A stretch of DNA of 13,586 nucleotides from Holosporales bacterium (GTDB lineage: Bacteria > Pseudomonadota > Alphaproteobacteria > Caedimonadales > UBA9215): positions 1 through 13,586 of the forward strand of contig DOCA01000229.1 of assembly GCA_003503995.1 (NCBI GenBank). Direction: 5' to 3'. This document shows, one piece after another, positions 1 through 7,044 of the stretch; within the stretch, counting starts at the first letter, position 1, and each line of letters begins with the position of its first letter. Under the pieces are notes generated by a model. The model ran no database searches. It had not been told where the DNA came from and saw only the letters and a list, made by a program, of their open reading frames with translations. The position numbers and the translations under genes are program-made.

Positions 1-1
1 C

Positions 2-151
2 ACAACTTTTAGCTATATCTCCTACAACCTGGTATGTTCAAAAGGTCAAAAGCTTGATAATGAGCAATACCATAAATATATAATTGATCTGTACTTAAAT
101 TCTGACGCTGATATTTTAAAATCTGAGACAATTCTTTATGAAGATATTTAA
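2..151 (+). CDS. 3' end of an unidentified protein (partial)
   Basis: The frame is open from the window edge and ends at TAA 149-151, giving 49 residues that begin TTFSYISYNLVCSKG and end SETILYEDI. No start is visible because the gene enters from the left. I do not recognise the protein: the tail is polar and acidic, with no motif, signal or membrane segment. It runs toward the end of the cysQ-like gene on the opposite strand. The next + strand frame begins at ATG 138, inside this gene's last codons, so the two may be translationally coupled. It could be another polysaccharide gene, but nothing in the sequence shows that. Confidence 0.5.
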   Translation, partial: TTFSYISYNLVCSKGQKLDNEQYHKYIIDLYLNSDADILKSETILYEDI

Positions 152-404
152 GTTTTTTTTGAGGGGGGGGGAATTAACTAAAAATGACATTAAAGAATCA
201 GAAAAAAATTTAATATTAAAGGAAACATGAGAAAGTAACATAAAAAGCCTCAGTATGATTTTTTTTGACAATTCATACTTCCTTAAATTAAATAAAAATA
301 AATCTATAAAGTACGGGGGGATTTTCTTTGTTTTTAAGAATATTTTTTTCATTTTTAAACTCATTATTAATTTAACATTTGGTAAAGATCTAGTTTCTTA
401 CTAA
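138..404 (+). pseudogene. Short AT-rich reading frame with one internal stop and a G9 run
   Basis: From ATG 138 the frame reads MKIFKFFLRGGELTKNDIKE and on to TGA 228-230 (30 residues). After that stop the same frame stays open for 57 more codons to TAA 402-404. Only one stop in about 88 codons is unexpected in sequence this AT-rich, so I read this as a small gene that is decayed or recently interrupted. The start overlaps the end of the upstream gene by 14 bases. The G9 run lies at codons 9-11, and both other frames hit a stop within ten bases after it. The last 38 bases overlap the 3' end of the convergent cysQ-like gene. No family is recognised. Chance openness is the main alternative. Confidence 0.3.
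163..171 (+). repeat. Homopolymer G9 run
   Basis: Nine consecutive G lie in otherwise very AT-rich sequence, preceded by T8 and GA. Runs of this length are prone to slipped-strand mispairing, and in Campylobacter they switch surface-glycan genes on and off. Here the run falls near the start of the short + strand frame at 138-404. Confidence 0.9.
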
Positions 405-1122
405 TAGAATTAGAAAAAGAAATAAAAAAATTATTATTCATATATTTTTTATTATATTTAGGAGGTTTTTTTGTATTTAAGTCTAAAATTTGTCCTCCTG
501 CCTCCAGTAGAATAAGGTGTCCTGCAGCAATATCCCATTCTTTTGAACCTTCAAACCTGGGATATATATTGATTTCTCCAAGTGCTAAGCGTCCAAATTT
601 AATAGCTGCTCCCACTTGAATTGATTTTTTAATTTTATTTGCTTCTAGAAATGATTGTGTCATTTCAGAATTGTGAAAACGACTTTTTGCAGCAACAAGT
701 TGTGAAGAACCTGCGGTGGGGTGAGAAAGCCCATCATATGAAAACCCCTTAGATTTTTCTGCATAATAAAACTCTTTTAGAATGGGCGCGTATATCAAGC
801 CAATAATAGGCTTATTTTTTTCCATCAATGAGATGTTAATGCAAAAGTCTGGAAGCCCCGCAATAAATTCTTTTGTCCCATCAAGGGGATCAATCATCCA
901 GAATGTGTCCCAGTTTTTCCTCTCATGATATGGCTGAACATCTTCTTCTGAAAGAATTGGAATATTTTTAAGTTTTGATAAAGCTGTACATAAATGATTA
1001 TGTGATGCAATGTCTGCAATGGTTAAGGGGGAGCCATCCTCTTTATTCTCTACGTTTCCCCCACTGCTTTGGAGGATTTTTTCACCAGCTTCAGCTGCAA
1101 TTTTAAAAAGCTCTTGTTTCAT
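367..1122 (-). CDS. cysQ: CysQ-like 3'(2'),5'-bisphosphate nucleotidase
   Basis: This is a cytoplasmic Mg-dependent phosphatase of the inositol monophosphatase superfamily, 251 residues long, a usual CysQ length. Visible motifs are KEDGSPLTIAD (27-37), LSEED (57-61), the metal-binding DPLDGTKEF (78-86) and EWDIAAGH (195-202). The family removes the 3'-phosphate from adenosine 3',5'-bisphosphate left after sulfotransfer. ATG 1120-1122 overlaps the stop of the upstream glutamine-amidotransferase-like gene as ATGA, so the two are translationally coupled. No sulfate-assimilation gene is nearby, while a CysC-like kinase is. I infer that it clears the 3'-phosphorylated cytidine nucleotide left by a phosphoramidate transferase. 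Family assignment is firm; the substrate is inference. Inositol monophosphatase activity is the alternative. Confidence 0.85.
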   Translation of the reverse strand: MKQELFKIAAEAGEKILQSSGGNVENKEDGSPLTIADIASHNHLCTALSKLKNIPILSEEDVQPYHERKNWDTFWMIDPLDGTKEFIAGLPDFCINISLMEKNKPIIGLIYAPILKEFYYAEKSKGFSYDGLSHPTAGSSQLVAAKSRFHNSEMTQSFLEANKIKKSIQVGAAIKFGRLALGEINIYPRFEGSKEWDIAAGHLILLEAGGQILDLNTKKPPKYNKKYMNNNFFISFSNSISKKLDLYQMLN

Positions 1123-1715
1123 AAAGAAAAGTGTTCTTGAAATAATGTTATATCAACGCTAGAAAAAGTTTCTTCCCGTTCTGGATGCCACATAATAGCG
1201 GAAATTGGTAATGTTTTGTGAGATATGGCTTCGATGATATTGCCATCTGAGCGAGCAAGTACATCCAAGTCATCTATTGTTTCTGTGGTGCCCCATTCAT
1301 GGAAACTATTCACATTAATAGAGGTTCCAGCATAAACAAGATCATGACGTATTTTTACATGTCCAACGACCTTATAAAGATCTATACCAAAATATTGTTG
1401 AATCACCTGCATGCCACGACAAATACCCAGCAGGGGGAGCTTACGTTCGACGGCAATGTCGATGAGTTGTGTTTCCACATTATCACGCTCAGGAGCACTT
1501 CCACCTAAAGTCTGTAAACTGTTGCCACCCGTTAAAATAATACCACTCACCTTTTCAAAACACATGTTTTTTATAAAAGAAAGGGAGTTGGGTATTAAAA
1601 TAGGGGTTGCATTACAAGCTGATAAGAAATCGTACCAGCGTTGATCAATCGCATCTCTGCGTTCGTTAACTCCACCATGTTCATCAACACGCATTGTAAG
1701 AGCTATTTGTTTCAC
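1119..1715 (-). CDS. Class I glutamine amidotransferase-like (peptidase C26) hydrolase; candidate CDP-L-glutamine hydrolase
   Basis: The 198 residues form one class I amidotransferase domain. The nucleophile is Cys99 in GICRGMQ (97-103), with His177 and Glu179 in WHPERE and an oxyanion-type LTGG at 61-64. No synthetase domain is attached, so it is a free-standing gamma-glutamyl hydrolase. In C. jejuni the corresponding protein, Cj1417, cleaves CDP-L-glutamine to cytidine diphosphoramidate and glutamate, and its gene lies next to that of the glutamine kinase Cj1418, as here. The start is GTG 1713-1715, overlapping the kinase stop as GTGA. Its own stop overlaps the cysQ-like start. This tight linkage to a PEP-synthase-like kinase argues against the polyamine role of PuuD-type relatives. 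Family assignment is sure; the exact substrate is inferred from context. Confidence 0.8.
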   Translation of the reverse strand: MKQIALTMRVDEHGGVNERRDAIDQRWYDFLSACNATPILIPNSLSFIKNMCFEKVSGIILTGGNSLQTLGGSAPERDNVETQLIDIAVERKLPLLGICRGMQVIQQYFGIDLYKVVGHVKIRHDLVYAGTSINVNSFHEWGTTETIDDLDVLARSDGNIIEAISHKTLPISAIMWHPEREETFSSVDITLFQEHFSL

Positions 1716-4024
1716 GCAACAATCTCAACACGTTGCTTTTCACAGTCTATATGAATTTTTGACGCAGCACTCCATTTTTCATAGAGTACTTTTCCGGCAC
1801 CAATAATCGCTGGTATATTGAGTTCAGCTGCACGAATACTCATGTGAGAATTAATGCCGCCGTAGGCTGTTACGAACCCTGCAATTTTTCGTGTAAATAA
1901 CCAGTCGTATCCTGGGTCCGCACTTGGTATAAAAACAATGGTGTTTTCCATATTATCTGTTTTTTCTAGGTCGGTTAGAGTGTTAGCTGTCACAATATTT
2001 TTTGTAATAAAATTGGGATGTATCTCAGGGAGTTCAAAAGATTCAATATCTCCTGCCTTGGTGATAAGGGGGGGGAGAATTACTTGTTGCGTTAGCTTGT
2101 AGTTTTCCTTACTAGCTTTGATACTATTTAAAATTTCTGTTTTTATATCCCAAGAAGATGAATAGGATTTGATAAGATCCTTGATGTCAAGGAAAGCAAG
2201 GTCTTCAGGGCTAATACTATTTTCGGCACCGTATTTTTTTATGAGAGAAAGAACATCGCTTAAGCTTTTTGTGAAGATAAACTTTGAATTTTCTCTACCC
2301 TCAATAGCAGACTTCATAAAAGAAAATAGGCCGACCACGTCATGTTCTAAACCATGCTCTTTTAAAAGTTTTTCAACAAGTTTCATTTGAGAAAGACTGA
2401 GGCGGAATTCTATATTTGTGCGTAATTTATCCGTATGCTCAGTTTTCCAATCAAAATAGCTATCGGGTGTTTCATCATACCTTGAAGAAAGAATATCATA
2501 GGTACCTGGCCTTAAGTGCCCATATTTTTGAAGAAAATGCTCGCGGTCGAATGAAGTAAAATCTTTTGTCATATTTGTGCTAATGGAGTCAAGGCTATTA
2601 AGGAATGCTAGATGATCTTCGGGGGTTAAGATTTCGACATCTACCATAGACTGTAAAAGTTGCGCGGCAATAAAAGCGGCTCTGGCAAGGCCAGCGAAGG
2701 GGAGGGTGCCATAACGCTTACAGTCTTCAATAAGCCAATAAATTTTTGTTAGGTCATCAAAATCGGGATTAAAGAAAATCTCTTTATGGCGTCTTTTAAC
2801 TTCATCAACTTTTTTAGCATCCTTGACCCATAGGCCTTCTTCTGCATGGATAATAGAGTTTGTTAAGTTTTTTAATGAGGAAGATAAGGTATTAATGTCT
2901 TCATCCGTAAAGAAATATTCTTTGAGTTTTTGAAGTCTTTGGGGAAGATCAAAAGTGTAACATGAAAAGAGAATGTCAAATTCAACCTTATCATGCAGGT
3001 GTGGATTTTGTTCCAGTTCATCTAAATAATAATTCGTTAATCTCTTGGCTAAGTCACTTGGAAGCCCCTTAGGTAAAAAGGAGTTAAAGCTAACGCGAAT
3101 ATCTATATAAGGCAGCCCCACTAAGTCTATCAATAGAGGAAAACTTCTTAGGTTTCGATAACCATAATTATCCCTTTGATATGCCCATGTCCCATCCGTA
3201 ATGAGTTCCTTATACAAACTTAAAGCTAATGGTTTTGGTTGGATGCCAATAATTTCAGCTGGGTTCCAATCTGGCATAATCCCTAATAGAGTTCGATCGC
3301 CATATAAGTAGGGGTGTTTAACACAGGATTTTTGAAATCGTTCTTTAATGCAGCCGAGGGTATTTTTAAAATTATTGATATTATTTGTATTCTCTTTGGA
3401 AATTAAAGGACGAGCTTGAAAAAGAAATAAATCTCCCTCAGAATTAAAGGCAAACTCGATATCTAGAGAAGGGTTGTTCAATTTTTCCATCAACTCTTGA
3501 GTCAATGATACAAGAGCGGTGAATTCATGGGATAAAGTTTCATTTGTATTATGTGCAATAAATTGTGTATGACAGTCTCCATTGCCTGATGTGACAGCTT
3601 CTGTATCGCCAAACAAATTGTAATTTATAATATAGTATGGAGAACCTGTTTTGGGACAGTGCGTGAATAAAACGCCACTCATAGTCACATTATTTAGCAT
3701 AGGCTGTATAAGAATTTCATCTTGTGGGCTTGAGTTCTGTCCGTATGATTCTATAACCTGAGAAATTGCTTCAGCGAAATTGTCTTTTTTTACATTTAAA
3801 ATAGAGTCGAATGTACCTGCACTTGAGTTATTATTTTGATCCTCTTTGGTAGAGCTACTACGAACGATAAATAGATCGCTATCTTTGAGGTCTGATTTTA
3901 TTTTATCAAAGCATGCTAAGCGATTTGCATCCCAATCTTTCACTGTAAAAACAGAAAGAGGCAATACTGATCCATACCTTAAAGTATTTCTAAGATTTTG
4001 AAGTGTTCTGGCTTTAGTAAGCAT
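1712..4024 (-). CDS. PEP-synthase-like kinase; candidate L-glutamine kinase (Cj1418 type)
   Basis: The 770-residue protein has an ATP-binding domain at about 1-215 (FIVRSSSTKED near 52-62, LDIEFAF at 187-193, LFQARPL at 201-207). A long central domain of no obvious family follows at about 230-680. The C-terminal phosphohistidine domain carries GGINSHMSIRAAELNIPAI with His727. The length and the near-terminal histidine fit Cj1418 of C. jejuni, which uses ATP and water to phosphorylate the amide nitrogen of L-glutamine, releasing AMP and phosphate. A true PEP synthase would have a C-terminal PEP/pyruvate barrel, which is absent. ATG 4022-4024 follows an AGAGG ribosome site. The stop overlaps the hydrolase start. 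A C8 run near codon 650 could switch the protein off by slippage. Confidence 0.8.
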   Translation of the reverse strand: MLTKARTLQNLRNTLRYGSVLPLSVFTVKDWDANRLACFDKIKSDLKDSDLFIVRSSSTKEDQNNNSSAGTFDSILNVKKDNFAEAISQVIESYGQNSSPQDEILIQPMLNNVTMSGVLFTHCPKTGSPYYIINYNLFGDTEAVTSGNGDCHTQFIAHNTNETLSHEFTALVSLTQELMEKLNNPSLDIEFAFNSEGDLFLFQARPLISKENTNNINNFKNTLGCIKERFQKSCVKHPYLYGDRTLLGIMPDWNPAEIIGIQPKPLALSLYKELITDGTWAYQRDNYGYRNLRSFPLLIDLVGLPYIDIRVSFNSFLPKGLPSDLAKRLTNYYLDELEQNPHLHDKVEFDILFSCYTFDLPQRLQKLKEYFFTDEDINTLSSSLKNLTNSIIHAEEGLWVKDAKKVDEVKRRHKEIFFNPDFDDLTKIYWLIEDCKRYGTLPFAGLARAAFIAAQLLQSMVDVEILTPEDHLAFLNSLDSISTNMTKDFTSFDREHFLQKYGHLRPGTYDILSSRYDETPDSYFDWKTEHTDKLRTNIEFRLSLSQMKLVEKLLKEHGLEHDVVGLFSFMKSAIEGRENSKFIFTKSLSDVLSLIKKYGAENSISPEDLAFLDIKDLIKSYSSSWDIKTEILNSIKASKENYKLTQQVILPPLITKAGDIESFELPEIHPNFITKNIVTANTLTDLEKTDNMENTIVFIPSADPGYDWLFTRKIAGFVTAYGGINSHMSIRAAELNIPAIIGAGKVLYEKWSAASKIHIDCEKQRVEIVA
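2068..2075 (-). repeat. C8 run inside the glutamine-kinase-like gene (G8 on + strand)
   Basis: Codons for Leu-Pro-Pro-Leu near residues 650-653 read CTC CCC CCC CTT, giving eight consecutive C on the coding strand. The run lies between the central domain and the His727 domain. Gain or loss of one base would remove the catalytic histidine. Whether it varies is unknown. Confidence 0.9.
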
Positions 4025-4038
4025 TTTAATATGCCTCT

Positions 4039-4755
4039 TTAAATTAGGGGGTTAATTGTTTTTTGAGCTTTCTTAATTGCAAGACACTTTAAAACGGGAT
4101 GAATAACGTAATATGTTTCACCTTGATCATTAGATTGAGGAAGTGTTGAAAATTTACCATTTATATTGTACTCCAATAGTATTTTAACCAGAAGATCAGC
4201 CCTCATCCATGGGTCATATACTGTGTCAATTATAGAAACATCATGGGGAATGGGGTAAGCACACTCTGCTATTAAAGGGCCTGTATCAATTTCTTTTTCT
4301 AGAAAAATTGCTGAAGCTACAAGACTCTCTTCTTTTAACATTGTATAGTACATTGGCGTGCTGCCTCTAAAATATGGAAGACGACCAGGGTGTACGTGTA
4401 TGTATTTTTTATTGAAATTAAAAAACTCTTTTCGAAGAATTCGACCGGCAATAGAGAAAATCACATGATTTTGAGGTGCGTCCTTTAATGAGAGTAATAA
4501 GTTTTCATTATTTAATTTATCTATATTAAATGTTTTGTAAGGTATCCGGTATTGGTCAAGCTGTTCTGATAGCGGTATTGTGTTACAAAATAATTCTGTA
4601 TGTTCGTATGTTTGGTCTGATTTTTCTGCAACAGAAGCAATATTTATAAGAAAAACCATGGAGGGTCTGAGGCCACTTGAAAGCATAAGATCAATGTATG
4701 CTCGAGAACGACACGAGTCACTAGCAAAGAACAGAAAATCGTTCATGATTTGCAT
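4039..4755 (-). CDS. Formyltransferase-fold protein with altered catalytic motif
   Basis: The 238 residues show the signature of the methionyl-tRNA/GART formyltransferase family: YIHVHPGRLPYFRGSTP at 118-134 and KEIDTGPLI at 154-162. The usual catalytic triad is Asn-x-His plus Asp. Here the Asn position is His120, followed by the expected His122 and Asp157, so normal N10-formyl transfer may be lost or changed. There is no tRNA-binding C-terminal domain; the end (GETYYVIHPVLKCLAIKK) resembles the small sugar-type members of the family. It starts one base after the upstream gene's stop (ATG 4753-4755; an in-frame ATG three codons later is possible) and precedes the kinase by 14 bases. Within this cluster it may modify the phosphoramidate or an aminosugar. 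The role is unproven. Confidence 0.65.
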   Translation of the reverse strand: MQIMNDFLFFASDSCRSRAYIDLMLSSGLRPSMVFLINIASVAEKSDQTYEHTELFCNTIPLSEQLDQYRIPYKTFNIDKLNNENLLLSLKDAPQNHVIFSIAGRILRKEFFNFNKKYIHVHPGRLPYFRGSTPMYYTMLKEESLVASAIFLEKEIDTGPLIAECAYPIPHDVSIIDTVYDPWMRADLLVKILLEYNINGKFSTLPQSNDQGETYYVIHPVLKCLAIKKAQKTINPLI

Positions 4756-4756
4756 T

Positions 4757-5320
4757 TTATAATTTACTTAACTTATTGATGTAAGATGTTTCTGAACTTA
4801 GTATTTGAAACATATATTTCTCCTCAAAAGTACCTAGCCATTGTTCTTGGCAAAAAATCATTTTATCTGAGAGTTTTAATATACAGTTCAATAACTTTAG
4901 GCTGAAGTCTTTTTCTAATTTACGTGTCATAAGCAAGAGAATTCGAATATAACACGATATCGAAACTTCTTTGTTTCCAGCATTCTTTTTTGGATAAGAG
5001 GATAAAATCCTTCTTCCAACCTCGTATTTTTGGAGGCAGAAAGTTATAAATAAATCGGTATCGATATCTTGATTTGTATTCGTTATTAAAATTTCAGAAA
5101 TTTCTTCTATATTGCGAAAAAAACAATCATTATATTTCTTATAATGCATTTTTTGGACCGGGGAAGGCAGCTCTTTATTAGATATTTTTGACAGTATGTC
5201 TTGGCGTGTTTTATGATAATGACCCAAGAAAGTACTCCAGTCATGCCTCACATACATGTAAAGATTTTTCTTTTCAAGGTAATCATAACTGCCATAGGGA
5301 TATGTGTTTTTATTTTGCAT
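4757..5320 (-). CDS. Unknown 187-residue protein of the phosphoramidate-type cluster
   Basis: I do not recognise this protein. It is Lys-, Ser- and Leu-rich and predicted by eye to be mostly helical. There is no P-loop, SAM-binding glycine loop, nucleotidyltransferase signature, signal peptide or clear membrane segment. Four cysteines are scattered without a metal-site pattern. Notable stretches are an aromatic N-terminus (YPYGSYDYLEKKNLYMYVRH) and a central amphipathic region around 85-160. It begins 12 bases after the CysC-like gene, behind a GGGG-type ribosome site, and ends one base before the formyltransferase-like gene, so it is surely co-expressed with the pathway. It could be an unrecognised transferase, an adaptor or a new enzyme. 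It does not look like the missing cytidylyltransferase. Confidence 0.6.
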   Translation of the reverse strand: MQNKNTYPYGSYDYLEKKNLYMYVRHDWSTFLGHYHKTRQDILSKISNKELPSPVQKMHYKKYNDCFFRNIEEISEILITNTNQDIDTDLFITFCLQKYEVGRRILSSYPKKNAGNKEVSISCYIRILLLMTRKLEKDFSLKLLNCILKLSDKMIFCQEQWLGTFEEKYMFQILSSETSYINKLSKL

Positions 5321-5332
5321 TATATTGCCCCA

Positions 5333-5833
5333 TCAAGCCATTTTGCTGCATAATTCTTGATAAACATCGTCTACAAATCTATCACATGCCTCGGGGGTAA
5401 AATCATTAAAAAAAACTTTATCTGAATCGATCGGCTTATTGAATGGTATATCGATCCCAATTACGTCTTTTCTATTGCTATATACCCCCTTTGAATTTCT
5501 TATTTCTAGCTGTTCAGGGGGAGGGTTAATATATATTTGAAAATAATCTTTATTTTCTTTTCTATTGTAGATTTGATGCTCTGGGAAATTAGAGAGTATT
5601 GAGGCAATAACATTTATGCCTTGATTACTTAACCACTTAGACACTTGTGTAACCCGCCAACCATTTTTCTCACGGTCTTGTAAGCTATGCCCTAGGTCAT
5701 TTCCCATAACGTCACGAAATTCGTCACCATCGATAAAACAAATTTTTTTACCGCTGTCTCTAAACTTAGAAGCTAAGCTTTTACCTAGGTAACTTTTACC
5801 GCTGCCAGATAGGCCAATAATCCATATATTCAT
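5333..5833 (-). CDS. CysC-like P-loop kinase; candidate cytidine diphosphoramidate kinase (Cj1415 type)
   Basis: A single APS-kinase-type domain of 166 residues. The P-loop is GLSGSGKS (7-14), the substrate loop IDGDEFRD (34-41), and GHSLQDREKNGWR (48-60) matches the family's conserved DR..N region. Adenylylsulfate kinases are usually longer and sit with CysD/CysN; neither is present. In C. jejuni the short CysC-like Cj1415 phosphorylates the 3'-hydroxyl of cytidine diphosphoramidate using ATP, and the neighbours here are the same pathway's other enzymes. The start ATG overlaps the stop of the CDP-glycerol-transferase-like gene (ATGA at 5830-5833). Fold assignment is firm. Substrate preference is inferred from context and length, with true APS kinase as the alternative. 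Confidence 0.8.
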   Translation of the reverse strand: MNIWIIGLSGSGKSYLGKSLASKFRDSGKKICFIDGDEFRDVMGNDLGHSLQDREKNGWRVTQVSKWLSNQGINVIASILSNFPEHQIYNRKENKDYFQIYINPPPEQLEIRNSKGVYSNRKDVIGIDIPFNKPIDSDKVFFNDFTPEACDRFVDDVYQELCSKMA

Positions 5834-7044
5834 GATGTTTTTAATATATTTTGAAGTGTTGATGCTGCAATTTTACCAGACTCTTTTGAGAATCTAAAAA
5901 ATTTCTCACGCATTTTTTTTCTAATTCCAGACTGTTTTTTCCAAAGCAGGTCGTCAGAGAGTAATTTAGTAATAGTATGAGGAGGACAACGGTCTTTAAT
6001 ATGATGTATGTACTTCCTGACTATAAGATCTGGAGAGTCTTTTGACATATTTAAATGATCTTTTAGAGGGTCTTCAACATCCAATAGTAAAAGATTTTTA
6101 TCTGCATAGATTGAACCCAGTACAGACCCCCCATAGTCAGCAAATACAAAATCAGCCAGCTGAAAACATGTGATGTTATTGTAATTTCGATCTATAAGGC
6201 GTACCCCATCGTTCTTTTCTAAAATATTTGGATCTATTTTTAACCATGGGTGTGGTTTTATGATAACATTATAGTTTTTTCCCAAGGGTAAAATAAGACT
6301 TTTAAATTTTTCAAACGAAGAAAGTTTGCCGTGTGTGGGTAAGTAAGTAATGGTTTTTTTATTGGGGTCTAAACCCAGTTTTTTTAAGGCTTCTATTTTA
6401 TTTATTGGTTCACCAAAAAAAGAGTCAAACCTAGGGTAGCCGACCTCATAGGTCTTTATTTCTTTGAATTTTTTTTTAAATAAATCTGTATAATAAGGCC
6501 CATAACATAAAATATAATCATATACTTTATTCCAGTCACCTAAATTCCACCGTAGCTTACCCCCAGCATACATCATTCGCACCTGTAGCTCACCAACATG
6601 TTTTATAAAAATCTCCCCCGTAAAGTCAAATGGCGGTATAGGAGAAATACCTATTGGAGAGCTATTTGATAGAACAACTTTATATTTTATGTTATTGGTA
6701 AAAATGTCAAAAGGAAATTTATAGTTAAGTTTTCTGTATTTCAGGTAAGCAACAATTCTTTTAATTTCCTCGCTATCATTATTAACAATAATAAAGCAAT
6801 AACTTGAGGTTCTCATGTGCTTTGTTATGGGAAAGAAATGATGTAGTAAGGAACTGTGCGGAATTATAACAGCTACTTTTTTTTCTATGGAGGGCTCTTT
6901 CGTTTTGTTCTTTTTTTTAAAAACTTTATAGCAGTAACGTGCTGTATTGTAATTCCAGAGATCACGATTGAAAAATGGAGAATTATACCAAATTTTCTTA
7001 ATCAGGATTAATGCCCTTCGAGTATTTATTTTTTTTATAAACAC
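5830..7044 (-). CDS. CDP-glycerol glycerophosphotransferase-like protein; candidate phosphoramidate transferase
   Basis: The 404 residues carry a GT-B-type domain resembling the teichoic-acid TagB/TagF family, which transfers groups from CDP-linked donors. Visible family landmarks are KHVGE (148-152), CYGPYYTDLF (180-189), VGYPRFD (201-207), YLPTHGK (234-240), IIKPHPW (261-267) and a loop at 296-322 (FADYGGSVLGSIYADKNLLLLD region). The N-terminus is basic with no clear membrane span. The start is GTG 7042-7044, overlapping the aminotransferase end by 10 bases; no ATG occurs before about residue 77. Its stop overlaps the CysC-like gene as ATGA. A CDP-donor fold next to a CDP-amidate pathway makes it the best candidate for the transfer step. 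Adding glycerol phosphate or another group to the glycan is the alternative. Confidence 0.65.
   Translation of the reverse strand: MFIKKINTRRALILIKKIWYNSPFFNRDLWNYNTARYCYKVFKKKNKTKEPSIEKKVAVIIPHSSLLHHFFPITKHMRTSSYCFIIVNNDSEEIKRIVAYLKYRKLNYKFPFDIFTNNIKYKVVLSNSSPIGISPIPPFDFTGEIFIKHVGELQVRMMYAGGKLRWNLGDWNKVYDYILCYGPYYTDLFKKKFKEIKTYEVGYPRFDSFFGEPINKIEALKKLGLDPNKKTITYLPTHGKLSSFEKFKSLILPLGKNYNVIIKPHPWLKIDPNILEKNDGVRLIDRNYNNITCFQLADFVFADYGGSVLGSIYADKNLLLLDVEDPLKDHLNMSKDSPDLIVRKYIHHIKDRCPPHTITKLLSDDLLWKKQSGIRKKMREKFFRFSKESGKIAASTLQNILKTS

Noticed and set aside
228..230. TGA read as tryptophan, making the + strand frame intact
   Set aside because: Tryptophan is encoded by TGG throughout, and TGA serves as the stop of several genes here, including those at 1119, 1712 and 5830.
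116..364. 82-residue open frame on the - strand downstream of cysQ
   Set aside because: No ribosome site and no recognisable family; it mirrors the + strand frame at 138-404 in AT-rich sequence where both strands lack stops.
1712..4024. PEP synthase or pyruvate phosphate dikinase
   Set aside because: The C-terminal PEP/pyruvate barrel is absent and the histidine domain is at the very end; neighbours point to glutamine kinase.
5333..5833. Sulfate-activating adenylylsulfate kinase together with cysQ as a sulfation pathway
   Set aside because: No ATP sulfurylase (CysD/CysN) and no recognisable sulfotransferase in the window, while the two other linked enzymes fit phosphoramidate chemistry.
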